Counted from the first letter of the stretch, positions 8,281 through 18,428 are shown. The stretch is DNA of 64,000 nt from Neopusillimonas maritima (GCF_003576595.1 NZ_NQOU01000004.1:62001-126000), one strand, 5' to 3'. The notes: generated from the sequence alone by a model not told the origin. Numbers and translations are program-made.

Positions 8281-9147
8281 ATGATTATTCTGATTGATGC
8301 GGGAAACACGCGAATCAAAGCGGGTTGGGTCAACCCCGACACATGCGAACGTGAACTCACCGTCGTTGCATTTCAACATGCCGATCTCGACCAACTGGCC
8401 CACTGGGTGGGCACACTTCCTTTGCCGCCGACGTCGGCCCTGGGCGTCAATGTGGCAGGCCCCACCGTTGCTGCTGCTATAGAAAAAATACTTTCAAAAC
8501 ACAACTGCTCAACTGAGTGGGTTACCGGCGAACCCCAAACGCTTAATGTCACCAACGCCTATGCCAATCCGGAACTATTGGGCTCCGACCGCTGGCTTGC
8601 ACTACTCGGGCTTGCGCAGCGCCCCCACCCCAAATTGGAACATGCTGATACGACACCCTGCCCCCTGATACTTGCCGGCTTCGGCACGGCCACCACAATT
8701 GACACGTTGGTTGTTAAAAAAGCCGGCGACGAAACCCAGGCCGACAACCTGCACTACCAGTTTCCCGGCGGCCTGATCCTTCCCGGACCGGCATTGATGC
8801 GTACTGCGCTGGCTGAAAATACCGCTCATTTACCGGACGCCAACAGCAACACTACCATTTACCCCACCCACACCCATCAATCCATTGCCAGCGGCATCGC
8901 GGCGGCGCAAGCCGGTGCTGTGCTGCGCCAATGGCTGGCCGCATTGGAATATTACGGGCTTGCGCCACAAGTATTTGCTACCGGCGGCGGATGGCCGCTT
9001 GTAAAAGAAGAAGTCATTCGTCTCTTGCATTTCACACAAGGCCGGCTCGACCTGCCCACCACACCAATAGAATGGTTGCCCACCCCCGCGCTGGATGGGC
9101 TGGCCGCGCTGGCGCTACAATTACAACAATCCAAAAATTTAAATTAG
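8281..9147 (+). CDS. coaX: Type III pantothenate kinase
   Basis: CoaX phosphorylates pantothenate, the first step of coenzyme A synthesis. The 288-residue protein starts with the ATP phosphate-binding motif [13 protein letters not shown] and has the family motifs GSDRWLAL and [10 protein letters not shown]. The second glycine-rich segment, FATGGGWPL, follows near the C-terminus. Type III enzymes are insensitive to CoA feedback and need a monovalent cation; that is family knowledge. A GGGAGA ribosome site precedes the start, and the gene is probably transcribed with birA and galU. Confidence 0.94.
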   Translation: MIILIDAGNTRIKAGWVNPDTCERELTVVAFQHADLDQLAHWVGTLPLPPTSALGVNVAGPTVAAAIEKILSKHNCSTEWVTGEPQTLNVTNAYANPELLGSDRWLALLGLAQRPHPKLEHADTTPCPLILAGFGTATTIDTLVVKKAGDETQADNLHYQFPGGLILPGPALMRTALAENTAHLPDANSNTTIYPTHTHQSIASGIAAAQAGAVLRQWLAALEYYGLAPQVFATGGGWPLVKEEVIRLLHFTQGRLDLPTTPIEWLPTPALDGLAALALQLQQSKNLN

Positions 9148-9160
9148 TCTTTTCCAGCAT

Positions 9161-9994
9161 ATGAAACCTATACGCAAGGCCGTGTTTCCCGTGGCGGGCA
9201 TGGGCACTCGATTCTTACCCGCTACCAAGGCCATGCCTAAAGAAATGCTGCCCATTGTCGACAAACCCTTGATTCAATATGCCGTTGAGGAGGCTGTCGC
9301 TTCCGGCATTACCGATCTTATTTTCATTACAGGGCGCAACAAACGGGCGATTGAAGACCATTTCGACAGTGCACCAGAGCTCGAAGCGGACTTGGCTGCC
9401 AAAAACAAGCAAACCCTGCTCGATGCTGTACGTAACATCATTCCATCGTACGTAAACTGCATCTACACACGGCAACCGGCGCCTTTGGGTCTGGGTCATG
9501 CCGTACTGTGTGCCGCGCCTATTGTCGGCAACGAACCTTTTGTTGTTCTGCTGGCCGACGACCTCATTGACTCGGACACCTACGCCACTCATCAGCTTGT
9601 TGAAGCAGCACACCAGCACAACGGCAGCATCCTGGCAATTCAATCCATTGAACCGTCAGACACACAAAAGTACGGAATTATTGCCGGCCCCCGCGTAGAT
9701 GACCGCACCACCCGTGTGGAAAATATCGTGGAAAAACCCAAGCCGGAAGCGGCTCCGTCGAACCTGGCAGTTGTGGGGCGTTATGTGCTCGAGCCGGAAA
9801 TTTTTGAACACTTACGTCGCACGCAGGCGGGCGTAGGCGGTGAGATTCAGTTAACCGACGGTATTGCCAGCTTAATGTCGGAGCGGCCGGTGTTCGGTGT
9901 GGAATATACCGGCACGCGCTACGATTGCGGCAGCAAGGACGGTTTTTTCAAGGCAACCATGGAAATCGGCCGCAAATACCACGGCCTTAGCTAG
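9161..9994 (+). CDS. galU: UTP--glucose-1-phosphate uridylyltransferase
   Basis: GalU makes UDP-glucose for envelope polysaccharides. The 277-residue protein begins with the nucleotide-binding signature [19 protein letters not shown], and has the catalytic-lysine region VEKP and the acid-containing LLADDLID. It lies 13 bases after coaX and overlaps the 3' end of waaA by eight bases tail to tail. That places a sugar-nucleotide gene next to LPS-core genes. Confidence 0.96.
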   Translation: MKPIRKAVFPVAGMGTRFLPATKAMPKEMLPIVDKPLIQYAVEEAVASGITDLIFITGRNKRAIEDHFDSAPELEADLAAKNKQTLLDAVRNIIPSYVNCIYTRQPAPLGLGHAVLCAAPIVGNEPFVVLLADDLIDSDTYATHQLVEAAHQHNGSILAIQSIEPSDTQKYGIIAGPRVDDRTTRVENIVEKPKPEAAPSNLAVVGRYVLEPEIFEHLRRTQAGVGGEIQLTDGIASLMSERPVFGVEYTGTRYDCGSKDGFFKATMEIGRKYHGLS

Positions 9995-11333
9995 GTCTCT
10001 TACGTTCCGCTTTTAACTCATTCAAACCGGTTAACACACGCGCCACGGCCCCCGTATGTTTGCTCACCCACTGTGTGCCGGCCTGCGTCATGCGGGCCAG
10101 CCGTTGAGGCTCATCGAGTAGCGTTAAAGCCTGCTGAATTGCGGCATCAGCGGTCGGTACACGCAGTGCCGCCCCTTCCTGAATCGCATCAAATACCGCC
10201 TGACTGAAGTTTTCCGTATGTGGCCCCACCAACACCGGCACCCCGGTTGCACAAGCCTCAATAAGGTTTTGCCCCCCAAAGGGCAGAAAACTGCCGGCAA
10301 TGATAGCGACATGGCTGGCTGCATAATAGCGAGGCATTTCACCAAGGCTGTCACCCAAAAGGACCAACTGGCGCCCTTGAGTAATGATGCGCGCATTCAC
10401 AGCCCCCGTTTCCCCCGTTTGAACAAACTCGGAACGACGCATGTACGACAACCCGGCACTTTCCAGTTTTTTTGCCACGTCGTCAAAGCGTTGCGGGTGT
10501 CGTGGAACCAGGCAAAACAGCACCCGCTCTTCCAGCGAAACCCCTTGTGACTGCGCGCGCCGGATCTGTTTTTGAATCGCGTCAATGAATAACTCATCTT
10601 CGCCCTCGCGGGTACTGGCAATGGTGACCATCTTGCGCGAAAGGGCTTGGGCAAAAGCCCGGCCACGCTCTATATACTCGCGCGGCAAAGAAACATCGAA
10701 CTTAAAATTACCCGAAACGCGAACACCCACCACTCCGGCCTGCTCAAGACGCTGCGCATCCTGCAAGGTTTGCGCATAAACGACTTGCAAACTTTGATAC
10801 GCTTCACGCATAACGCTTCCCAGCCTGATCGTTTGACGCAACGAATTATCGGAAAAACGCGCACTGGCCAGCAAAAGCGGTATTCGCATGCGTCGAGCCT
10901 GAGCGATGATATTCGGCCATACCTCGCGTTCGATGAGAACACCGACACAGGGTTGGTAATGTGCCAGGAAACGACGGACACTGCCGGGGAAATCATAGGG
11001 CAACCAGGCCTGCTGCATACGCCCGTCCTCAAGCGCATGAGCAAACATTCTTGCCCCTTCCGCACGCCCCGTAACCGTCATGTGAGTTAATAAAACCTGA
11101 TCGCCCTGTGCCAGCAGGGCGTCAATAAACGGTTGTGCCGCGCGCACTTCACCCAAGCTTACTGCATGTACCCAAACAGGATGATGCAGGCTTGCCGGTT
11201 CATCGTAACGGCCAAAACGCGGCCCCGACATTACTCCCCAATGCCCCCCCACGCGATGAGCCCGCCACCCCATCCACCCCAACAACAAGGGCGAAAGCAA
11301 ATAAATACCAACGTTGTATAAAAAACGATTCAA
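9987..11333 (-). CDS. waaA: 3-deoxy-D-manno-octulosonic acid (Kdo) transferase
   Basis: WaaA adds Kdo to lipid A at the cytoplasmic face of the inner membrane. The 448-residue GT-B enzyme has an N-terminal membrane anchor (about residues 4-22) and the motifs [23 protein letters not shown] and LIEREVWPN, with a C-terminal [14 protein letters not shown] donor-binding segment. The start codon is TTG and overlaps the waaC stop by four bases (TTGA), so translation is coupled to waaC. Confidence 0.95.
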   Translation of the reverse strand: MNRFLYNVGIYLLSPLLLGWMGWRAHRVGGHWGVMSGPRFGRYDEPASLHHPVWVHAVSLGEVRAAQPFIDALLAQGDQVLLTHMTVTGRAEGARMFAHALEDGRMQQAWLPYDFPGSVRRFLAHYQPCVGVLIEREVWPNIIAQARRMRIPLLLASARFSDNSLRQTIRLGSVMREAYQSLQVVYAQTLQDAQRLEQAGVVGVRVSGNFKFDVSLPREYIERGRAFAQALSRKMVTIASTREGEDELFIDAIQKQIRRAQSQGVSLEERVLFCLVPRHPQRFDDVAKKLESAGLSYMRRSEFVQTGETGAVNARIITQGRQLVLLGDSLGEMPRYYAASHVAIIAGSFLPFGGQNLIEACATGVPVLVGPHTENFSQAVFDAIQEGAALRVPTADAAIQQALTLLDEPQRLARMTQAGTQWVSKHTGAVARVLTGLNELKAERKRPS

Positions 11334-12292
11334 ACCAACTCCGATGCCAATGCCTGCCGGAGCGCGCTCAGCACTGTTTGTGCCGAAGGCGCGTGTCCGC
11401 GCTCGCCCAAACTGGCCGTATAACCACTCCCTTGAAGCGGGGTGCGCACAGGCGTTGAGGCTTTATAAATACCAATTGTCGGGCGGCCCAGACCAGCCGA
11501 CAAATGGGTAAGCCCACTATCGAGCCCCACCATCACCCTGGCCTGCGCGAGCCGCTGTGCAATTTCCGTAAGCGACATCCTTGGCAGCACCTGCGCATTG
11601 GGCATGCCGTCCACCAAGGCCTGCGCACGCGCGGTTTCAGCCGGGTTTCCCGCCAGAAGCTGCAATGTCAGCCCTTGCTCCGTTAAAAACTCAAAAACCG
11701 TGTGCCAATCGTCTGTCGGCCACAGTTTGTCGTCACGGCTGGCCGAAGGCATGATTACCGCATAGGGTTCGATATTTTTATCTTCAGTAAATTGCTTAAG
11801 CCCGAAATCGGGTTCGCCCGACAAGGTGTAACCAAACACCGAAGCGGCCAACTTACGCTGACGAATGACCGCCGGCTGCCAGAACTCGACGGAATGCTTA
11901 ACATCGTAGAAAAATGAGGCAAGCGGCTCGCGCGCTGATTTTCGATTCAAGCCGTGACGCGTACCGTGAGTTTGGCGTACCAGCCAAACCGACTTCATCA
12001 AGGCCTGCATATCGAGCACAATGTCGTACTGACGTGCCCCCAGATTCTTGCGCAACGCTGCACGCTCGGTGCGTGTTTGCGCCGACCACCAGCTCTTTCG
12101 CCAGCGCCGGTGCGCAACAGGAATAACCTCATGAACAGCGGGGTGCCAAGCCGGAATTTCCGCAAAGCTCTCCTCGACCAACCAGTCAATTTGAGCGCCG
12201 GGCACGTGCGCCGCGATATCGGAAATCGCCGGCAACATATGCACTAGGTCACCCAATGACGACGTACGCACAATGAGAATTCGTTTGGTCAT
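11330..12292 (-). CDS. waaC: ADP-heptose:LPS heptosyltransferase I
   Basis: WaaC adds the first heptose to Kdo2-lipid A. The 320-residue GT-B protein opens with MTKRILIVRTSSLGDLVHMLPA, has the HPAVHEVIPV region, and carries the donor-site segment GLDSGLTHLSAGLGRPTIG near the C-terminus. It overlaps the upstream dehydrogenase gene (ATGA) and the downstream waaA by four bases each, so all three form one tightly coupled operon. Heptosyltransferase II is not seen here. Confidence 0.93.
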   Translation of the reverse strand: MTKRILIVRTSSLGDLVHMLPAISDIAAHVPGAQIDWLVEESFAEIPAWHPAVHEVIPVAHRRWRKSWWSAQTRTERAALRKNLGARQYDIVLDMQALMKSVWLVRQTHGTRHGLNRKSAREPLASFFYDVKHSVEFWQPAVIRQRKLAASVFGYTLSGEPDFGLKQFTEDKNIEPYAVIMPSASRDDKLWPTDDWHTVFEFLTEQGLTLQLLAGNPAETARAQALVDGMPNAQVLPRMSLTEIAQRLAQARVMVGLDSGLTHLSAGLGRPTIGIYKASTPVRTPLQGSGYTASLGERGHAPSAQTVLSALRQALASELV

Positions 12293-13752
12293 GACGCAAC
12301 CATGGATTGCTGCAATGCGGCGGTTACCGCTCGTTTGAACTCGGCATCTTTCGACAGCCTGGCCCCGAATAAGGCTTCGAACGAAAGAATGTTTTCAACA
12401 ACCGCATACGGATCGGCATGCGCGCCCCCCGCCGCATTTACCCGCTCAAGCAACAGCCCCGCGCGCAAATCATCAAGCGGTTCGGCCCCGGCTTCTGATG
12501 CGCGCATCAACCAGCGTATCCACAAAGCCAGTACTTTGGCATGCCGGTCGATGCTCAAGCCATGGCGTAAACGCTCCGCCACAGCCGGAACAATGGCATA
12601 GAGAAGAATATGCGACGTCTCGATTCTTAATTGCGCGGTACCAACCCTTAATTCAGGATTATCGAAACGGCGTATCCACTCTTCTTTAAAAACACGCCAA
12701 TCGTACTCAGGGCGTTTGCCCAAAGTCGCTGCCGCATCATCCATCAGTTCTGCCACAAACTGCCGGATTACCGGGTTCTGATGCGCCTGATACAAAGTGG
12801 CAAACCCTTCGAAGTAACCCAAATACCCAATGGCCAAATAACTGGCATCCAACAAGCGATAACGCAGTTTTTCATAAGACGACACATGCGCGGTTGCCAC
12901 TGCGCCTACTGTTTCCCAGGCCGGCCTGTCGTTGCTGAACCAGTCTTGCATCACAAACAAGGAATAAGGCTCGGTCACAACCGGAGCGGCATCGTGCACT
13001 CCCAACGTTTGCTCAACCCGATCGATGTCCTTTTCCTGCACAGGCGGCGTTAAGCGGTCGACAAGCGTACAAGGGCAGGCGTATTGATCGAGAAAATATC
13101 GTAGCAATTCTTTATCACCCAGTGAGCCCTGCACTTCCTGAATATATTGTTCAAGCACACGTTGCAACACCTTGCCGTTCGCCGGAATGTTGTCGCAACT
13201 CATTAAAGTAAACGGTTTGTAACCCAGGCGTTTTCGCTGGGCCACCGCCCAAGCCAGCACCCCGATTGCCGAACGGGGCTGCCTTGGATTTTGAAGGTCG
13301 CGGGCAATGTCAGGATCATTGGTTTTCAAACAATCTTCGCACGCATCGTAACCATAGCCTTTGTCTGTCAGCGTCATGGAAACAATGGCAATTTGCGGCT
13401 GAATCAAGGTTCGCAAGACGCGATCAGGCTCGTCGGGCAAGCTCACCACTTCAACCACGCTGCCCACCACCCGCAAGCGGCTTTGTTCGGCTGCAAGCTC
13501 CAGCACGGAATAAAGGCCATTTTGCGGCGTGAGCGCACGATCGATTCCGGGGCTGCGCAGGCTCACCCCCATAATGCCCCACTGGGTATCACCTTGCTTC
13601 ATAACCTCATCGGTGTAAACCGCAAGGTGGCTACGAAAAAATGCGCCCACCCCCAAGTGCACGATGCGAATCGGCACACAGTTGCGCTCATAGGCCGGCT
13701 TATCAACTGACTCAGGCAACTGCAGCAGCGTTTCAGGGCTTAATCTGTTCAT
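12289..13752 (-). CDS. Mannitol dehydrogenase-family protein with altered catalytic motif
   Basis: The 487-residue protein aligns end to end with polyol-specific long-chain dehydrogenases: an N-terminal Rossmann segment (IVHLGVGAFFRSH), SMTLTDKGY, LMSCDNIPANG, and the C-terminal helical domain. In characterised enzymes the catalytic triplet lies in a KLRLLNGSH-like segment (Lys-x4-Asn-x2-His). Here the matching stretch reads RYRLLDASY, so Lys, Asn and His appear replaced by Arg, Asp and Tyr. Activity as a classical mannitol or fructuronate reductase is therefore doubtful. It is the first gene of the waaC-waaA operon and shares an ATGA overlap with waaC. A GGAAAG ribosome site precedes the ATG. 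Confidence 0.8.
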   Translation of the reverse strand: MNRLSPETLLQLPESVDKPAYERNCVPIRIVHLGVGAFFRSHLAVYTDEVMKQGDTQWGIMGVSLRSPGIDRALTPQNGLYSVLELAAEQSRLRVVGSVVEVVSLPDEPDRVLRTLIQPQIAIVSMTLTDKGYGYDACEDCLKTNDPDIARDLQNPRQPRSAIGVLAWAVAQRKRLGYKPFTLMSCDNIPANGKVLQRVLEQYIQEVQGSLGDKELLRYFLDQYACPCTLVDRLTPPVQEKDIDRVEQTLGVHDAAPVVTEPYSLFVMQDWFSNDRPAWETVGAVATAHVSSYEKLRYRLLDASYLAIGYLGYFEGFATLYQAHQNPVIRQFVAELMDDAAATLGKRPEYDWRVFKEEWIRRFDNPELRVGTAQLRIETSHILLYAIVPAVAERLRHGLSIDRHAKVLALWIRWLMRASEAGAEPLDDLRAGLLLERVNAAGGAHADPYAVVENILSFEALFGARLSKDAEFKRAVTAALQQSMVAS

Positions 13753-13820
13753 TCTTGTCTTTCCGTTTTTACAAGCTTCATTATGCGAGCCACCTTATTG
13801 TGACGCAACGCAGGTGGCTA

Positions 13821-14948
13821 TCATCGGCTCACGGGGCGCTGTGCCACTTGCAACTCGATACGCCGGGCCTTTCCGCCCCTGAGTATCCGTAACATCGCCT
13901 GCGTCCCCGGCTCGACCCGGGCAATTTGGCTTAGAAACCCGGCTGTATTTGACACTGTCTCATCATTAATCTCACGAATGATATCCCCCACCCGCAAACC
14001 CGCTTCAGCCGCCGGACTTTGCGGCACAATGCGCGCCACGATCACTCCCTCTTGCGCCGCCAAACCAAAGGCCTGAGCCAGGTCCGGAGTAATATCTTGC
14101 GGCTCAACGCCGATCCAACCCCGCGTGACAAAGCCCTGCTTCACAATATCTTCAAACACTTTTTGGACAATACCGGCCGGAATCGCAAACCCGATACCCA
14201 AAGACCCTCCAGTTTCCGAGTATATGGCGGTATTGATACCAATCAGACGGCCCTGCGTATCGATCAGCGCACCGCCCGAATTTCCCGGATTAATGGCGGC
14301 ATCAGTTTGAATAAAATTCTCATACATATTAATGCCCAGCCGATTACGGCCAAGCGCCGACACGATGCCGATTGTAATGGTTTGCCCAACACCAAACGGA
14401 TTACCAATTGCCAACACAACATCACCCACCCGGGCCGCACCGGTATCAGCCCAGACAATAGGCGGCAACGCCTCTTCTTCAATTTTGAGCACAGCCAGAT
14501 CAGTTTCAGGGTCGGCACCAATAAGCCGGGCGTTGCTAACGCGCCCATCAGCCAATGCCACCTCGATCGCATCCGCCGACTCTATTACATGATAATTAGT
14601 AAGAATATAGCCATCCCGGCTGACAATCACACCTGACCCCAGCGTTGTCGCACGGCGACTGCGGGAAAAACCGGGCAAATCACCAAACAAACGGGCAAGC
14701 TCAGGATCGTCGAGCAGGGGCAGAACCGGTTCGAGTACACGTTTGCTGGTATAAATATTCACAACCGACGGCGACGCCCGCTGCACGGCGTCAGCATAGC
14801 TTGCAATCGGCACAGCACTGGATACTGACCCTTGACGCTGAGCTGTGTCGCCGACGCGCAGCCAGTCGGGTCGTAATGTATTGATAATGAAGAGAATCCC
14901 CAGGCACACTGTAACGGTCTGGGCAAACAGCAACCAAAATCGACGCAT
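13821..14948 (-). CDS. Membrane-anchored S1C serine protease, DegS/HtrA type
   Basis: A 375-residue protease with an N-terminal membrane segment (about 5-24) and a periplasmic trypsin-like domain. The catalytic triad is His120 (TNYHVIES), Asp150 (PETDLAVLK) and Ser224 (PGNSGGAL). A single PDZ domain follows at about 270-365. One PDZ plus a membrane anchor resembles DegS/AlgW, which start the sigma-E response by cleaving anti-sigma factors. No sigma-E or anti-sigma gene is nearby, so that role is inference. The ATG at 14948 is chosen; an in-frame TTG eight codons upstream would run into the divergent Nif3 gene. Only 14 bases separate the two divergent start codons. Confidence 0.88.
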   Translation of the reverse strand: MRRFWLLFAQTVTVCLGILFIINTLRPDWLRVGDTAQRQGSVSSAVPIASYADAVQRASPSVVNIYTSKRVLEPVLPLLDDPELARLFGDLPGFSRSRRATTLGSGVIVSRDGYILTNYHVIESADAIEVALADGRVSNARLIGADPETDLAVLKIEEEALPPIVWADTGAARVGDVVLAIGNPFGVGQTITIGIVSALGRNRLGINMYENFIQTDAAINPGNSGGALIDTQGRLIGINTAIYSETGGSLGIGFAIPAGIVQKVFEDIVKQGFVTRGWIGVEPQDITPDLAQAFGLAAQEGVIVARIVPQSPAAEAGLRVGDIIREINDETVSNTAGFLSQIARVEPGTQAMLRILRGGKARRIELQVAQRPVSR

Positions 14949-14962
14949 AAATTCAAAATCAG

Positions 14963-15739
14963 ATGAAAACAATCAACACTCAAGACCTGGCCCAATGGCT
15001 CGACGCCACGTTACAGGTCCAACGATTCAAAGATTATTGCCCTAACGGCCTCCAAGTGGAAGGCAAAAAGCAAATCAGCCATATTATTACCGGTGTCACT
15101 GCCTCCGAGGCCCTGCTTCAGGAAGCCATCCGACGAAAGGCGGATGCCGTCATTGTTCATCACGGTTGGTTCTGGAAAAATGAGAACCCCGTGGTGAAAG
15201 GCGCCAAAAAACGGCGTCTGGCACTCGCGTTGGCACACGATCTGAACATTTTCGGGTTTCACCTGCCGCTGGACGCCCACCCTGAGTACGGCAACAATGC
15301 GCAGCTGGGTCTTCAACTTGGGCTGGAGCCCTTGCGCGACACAGAAGGCGCCCCCCTTACCTGCGGCCCGGAAAACCTGGTTTGGCTGGGTCAATGCCCC
15401 AAAGGCCGAACCCTGAAGGTGCTGGCCGACGACACAGAAAAAGCCTTGAGCCGAAAGCCTCTGGTGATCGGCGACCCCAGCCATAAGCCCAACCGCATAG
15501 CCTGGTGCACGGGTGGTGCACAAAACTTCGTTGACGCGGCAATTGAGCACGGTGCCGATCTATTCATTACGGGTGAGGCATCTGAACCCAACTTCCATAT
15601 TGCCAACGAAACCGGTGTTTCATTTATGGCCGCCGGCCACCATGCAACCGAAAGATACGGTGTTCGCGCCTTGGGCGAGGCCATTCAGAAAAAATGGGGC
15701 GTCCGGGTAGAGTTCGTTGACCTGGACAACCCCATTTAA
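14963..15739 (+). CDS. Nif3-like dinuclear metal-centre protein (YbgI/DUF34)
   Basis: This 258-residue protein has the family's metal-binding segments: VIVHHGWFWK, the HLPLDAH motif, and the C-terminal AAGHHATER. Family structures show a toroidal hexamer with two metal ions per subunit. It is often annotated GTP cyclohydrolase 1 type 2, but the physiological role is unsettled. It diverges from the HtrA protease and converges on mscL. Confidence 0.9.
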   Translation: MKTINTQDLAQWLDATLQVQRFKDYCPNGLQVEGKKQISHIITGVTASEALLQEAIRRKADAVIVHHGWFWKNENPVVKGAKKRRLALALAHDLNIFGFHLPLDAHPEYGNNAQLGLQLGLEPLRDTEGAPLTCGPENLVWLGQCPKGRTLKVLADDTEKALSRKPLVIGDPSHKPNRIAWCTGGAQNFVDAAIEHGADLFITGEASEPNFHIANETGVSFMAAGHHATERYGVRALGEAIQKKWGVRVEFVDLDNPI

Positions 15740-15753
15740 TTTCCGGAACCCAT

Positions 15754-16212
15754 TTATTTCTTCAGCAAGTCACGGATTTCACGCAATAACGCCACGTCTT
15801 CCGGAGGAGGAGCCGGTGCAGCCGGCGCCTTTTCCTCCGGCTTGTTCATTGCAGCGCGTGCCTTGTTGGTCATTTTGACCAACATGAACACAACCAGCGC
15901 CAACAAAACGAAGTTGATCAGAATGGTAATGAAGTTACCCCAGGCCAGTAAGTTCGCCCCCGCTTCCGCCAGCGCGTCGTAAGTTCTTGGCCCGGCGTAC
16001 CCTTGCGGCTCGCTCAACACCCAGAACATGTTCGCGAAATCGACTTTGCCACCCAGGATAAGACTAATGACCGGCATGATGACGTCTTTGACCAGCGAAT
16101 CGATAATCTTCCCGAATGCGGCGCCAATGATGACCCCAACGGCCAAGTCAATCATGTTTCCCCGCACCGCAAATGCCTTGAACTCGGCAATAAACCCTTT
16201 CCCATTACTCAT
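15754..16212 (-). CDS. mscL: Large-conductance mechanosensitive channel
   Basis: MscL opens under membrane tension to release solutes during hypo-osmotic shock. The protein of 152 residues has the N-terminal amphipathic helix, the pore helix with [19 protein letters not shown] and a second membrane helix at about 88-108. A charged C-terminal helix follows after a proline/alanine-rich linker. The ATG at 16212 is chosen because GGGAGA lies directly upstream; seven further in-frame codons from 16233 would include that site. Confidence 0.96.
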   Translation of the reverse strand: MSNGKGFIAEFKAFAVRGNMIDLAVGVIIGAAFGKIIDSLVKDVIMPVISLILGGKVDFANMFWVLSEPQGYAGPRTYDALAEAGANLLAWGNFITILINFVLLALVVFMLVKMTNKARAAMNKPEEKAPAAPAPPPEDVALLREIRDLLKK

Positions 16213-16228
16213 TATTCTCTCCCAGGAA

Positions 16229-16257
16229 TTCACCCGACATCGGGCTAACGCTATAAT
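16229..16257 (+). promoter_or_regulatory. Sigma-70 promoter candidate for petABC
   Basis: TTCACC (16229-16234) and a perfect TATAAT (16252-16257) are separated by 17 bases, upstream of petA by about 80 bases. The -35 box matches four of six consensus bases. A small inverted repeat, TGCCTT with AAGGCA (16303-16318), lies in the leader. Confidence 0.6.
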
Positions 16258-16336
16258 ACGCGGTTGGTAGAATATTCAATACGGTAAAAACGTTGAATTT
16301 ATTGCCTTATGAAAGGCATGAATTAAGGATACAAGA

Positions 16337-16984
16337 ATGAGTCAGGATAAGTCACAGCACGACGGGGCTGAAACGGTTGATTTAAGCAACCTTCCGCCTG
16401 ATCCGTCGCGCCGTCTTTGGGTGACCACCGCCTGTGCCGCAGGGGGTATTGCCGGTGTCGCCACTGCTGTACCTTTTGTAGGCAGCTTTGCACCCTCAGA
16501 AAAAGCCCGTGCGGCGGGCGCACCCGTTGAAGTCAACGTCTCGTCTATCAAGCCGGGCGAAATGCGAACTGTTGAATGGCGCGGCAAACCAGTCTGGATT
16601 CTTCATCGCACTGAACAGCAGATCCAAGAGCTTAAAGATAACGACAGCCAACTGGCCGACCCCAACTCGGAACGCCCCGGCTTCACCCCGCCGTACGCGC
16701 AAAACGAGTACCGCTCGCGCAAGCCTGAGCTTTTCGTTGCCGTTGGTATCTGCACGCATTTGGGCTGTTCACCTACGCCTGAGTTGGCTGCGGAACCGGG
16801 TCCAGGGTTGCCTGCCGACTGGGAAGGCGGTTTCTTCTGCCCCTGCCATGGTTCCACATTCGACCTGGCCGGCCGTGTTTACAAGAACAAACCGGCGCCC
16901 GATAACCTGGAAGTGCCGCCGTACCAATTTTCGGCCGACGGCAGCAGTGTCATCATCGGTGTCGATGACGACAACAAGGCTTAA
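16337..16984 (+). CDS. petA: Ubiquinol--cytochrome c reductase, Rieske iron-sulfur subunit
   Basis: The Rieske subunit takes an electron from ubiquinol in complex III and passes it to cytochrome c1. The 215-residue protein has a twin-arginine-like start (SRRLWVTTACAAGG) leading into its membrane anchor at about 27-50. The cluster ligands are in Cys139-Thr-His141-x2-Cys144 and Cys168-x-Cys170-His171. A cluster-binding Gly-Ser (172-173) typical of high-potential centres is present. It heads petABC, which encode the three catalytic subunits. Confidence 0.97.
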   Translation: MSQDKSQHDGAETVDLSNLPPDPSRRLWVTTACAAGGIAGVATAVPFVGSFAPSEKARAAGAPVEVNVSSIKPGEMRTVEWRGKPVWILHRTEQQIQELKDNDSQLADPNSERPGFTPPYAQNEYRSRKPELFVAVGICTHLGCSPTPELAAEPGPGLPADWEGGFFCPCHGSTFDLAGRVYKNKPAPDNLEVPPYQFSADGSSVIIGVDDDNKA

Positions 16985-17039
16985 AGCTTTATTCCACACA
17001 CAATACAGACGCCACAGTTAGATTAAAGGAACCGTTTCC

Positions 17040-18428
17040 ATGGCTGGTGACAAAACCGTCGAAACGACAGGGCTTTTAGGATGGATCGATAAGCGTTTCC
17101 CGCTTACGAAACTCTTCAAAGAGCACATGTCGGAATACTATGCGCCCAAGAACTTCAATTTCTGGTATTTCTTTGGGTCCCTCGCGCTACTCGTGCTGGT
17201 TATACAAATTGTGACCGGCATTTTCCTGGTCATGAATTACAAACCCGATGCCGCGCTGGCTTTCAACTCGGTTGAGTTCATCATGCGTGAAGTGCCCTAC
17301 GGCTGGCTCATCCGCTACATGCACTCCACCGGTGCCTCCATGTTTTTTGTGGTGGTTTATCTGCACATGCTGCGCGGCCTTTTCTACGGCTCCTATCGCA
17401 AGCCCCGGGAACTCGTCTGGATCTTCGGCGTTGCCATTTTCCTGTGCCTCATGGCTGAAGCCTTCATGGGCTACCTGTTGCCCTGGGGGCAAATGTCTTA
17501 CTGGGGCGCCCAGGTTATCGTGAATCTGTTCTCGGCCATTCCGTTTATCGGCCCTGAACTGGCTATCTGGATCCGCGGCGACTACGTGGTTTCCGACGCC
17601 ACCCTGAACCGCTTCTTCGCTTTCCACGTAATTGCGGTACCTCTGGTACTGATCGGCCTGGTCGTTGCACACATCATCGCGTTGCATGAAGTGGGCTCGA
17701 ACAACCCGGACGGCGTCGAAATCAAGGAAGGGCCTAAAGACAGCAAAGGTCGCCCGCTCGACGGCATCCCGTTCCACCCGTACTACTCCGTCCATGACAT
17801 TATGGGCGTTGCCGGGTTCCTCATTGTGTTCGCCTTTATCGTATTTTTCGCACCGGAAATGGGCGGGTATTTCCTGGAATACAACAATTTCATTCCAGCC
17901 GACCCCCTGAAAACGCCGGCGCACATTGCACCAGTTTGGTATTTCACGCCTTTCTATTCCATGCTGCGTGCCATTACCGATGACTTCACCTGGGTTTTGG
18001 CCGGCGCATCGGTATTGGGTGCCATCGCCTTGTTCCTGAAAGGCAACCTGCGCGGCATCTGGCGTATTGCCGTCCCCGTCATTCTGCTTTTGGTTGCGGT
18101 TCTACTTCGCACCATCGACGCGAAATTCTGGGGTGTGGTCGCCATGGGTGGCGCAGTGGTAATCCTGTTCTTCCTGCCCTGGCTGGATCACTCGCCGGTG
18201 CGCTCAATCCGCTATCGTCCCACATGGCATAAATACTTGTACGGTATTTTCATCGTCAACTTTCTGGTGTTGGGTTATCTGGGCACGCAAGCCCCCAGTC
18301 CGGTTTTCAATATCATGAGCCAGATCGGCACACTGATTTACCTGGGCTTTTTCCTGCTGATGCCTGTGTGGAGCCGTCTTGGCACGTTCAAGCCCGTGCC
18401 GGATCGCATTACGTTCAACGCTCACTAA
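17040..18428 (+). CDS. petB: Ubiquinol--cytochrome c reductase, cytochrome b
   Basis: Cytochrome b holds the two b hemes and both quinone sites of complex III. The 462-residue, multi-helix protein contains the heme-binding histidines in MHSTGASMFF and YLHMLRGLFYGSYR, with their partners in FFAFHVIAVP. The Qo-site motif usually written PEWY reads PVWY here (298-301), a variant known among beta- and gammaproteobacteria. It is spaced 55 bases after petA and 21 before petC. Confidence 0.97.
   Translation: MAGDKTVETTGLLGWIDKRFPLTKLFKEHMSEYYAPKNFNFWYFFGSLALLVLVIQIVTGIFLVMNYKPDAALAFNSVEFIMREVPYGWLIRYMHSTGASMFFVVVYLHMLRGLFYGSYRKPRELVWIFGVAIFLCLMAEAFMGYLLPWGQMSYWGAQVIVNLFSAIPFIGPELAIWIRGDYVVSDATLNRFFAFHVIAVPLVLIGLVVAHIIALHEVGSNNPDGVEIKEGPKDSKGRPLDGIPFHPYYSVHDIMGVAGFLIVFAFIVFFAPEMGGYFLEYNNFIPADPLKTPAHIAPVWYFTPFYSMLRAITDDFTWVLAGASVLGAIALFLKGNLRGIWRIAVPVILLLVAVLLRTIDAKFWGVVAMGGAVVILFFLPWLDHSPVRSIRYRPTWHKYLYGIFIVNFLVLGYLGTQAPSPVFNIMSQIGTLIYLGFFLLMPVWSRLGTFKPVPDRITFNAH

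Noticed and set aside
17187-17924. A 245-codon antisense frame opposite petB
   Set aside because: The sense strand encodes conserved cytochrome b; the antisense product is a His/Glu-rich mirror of it.
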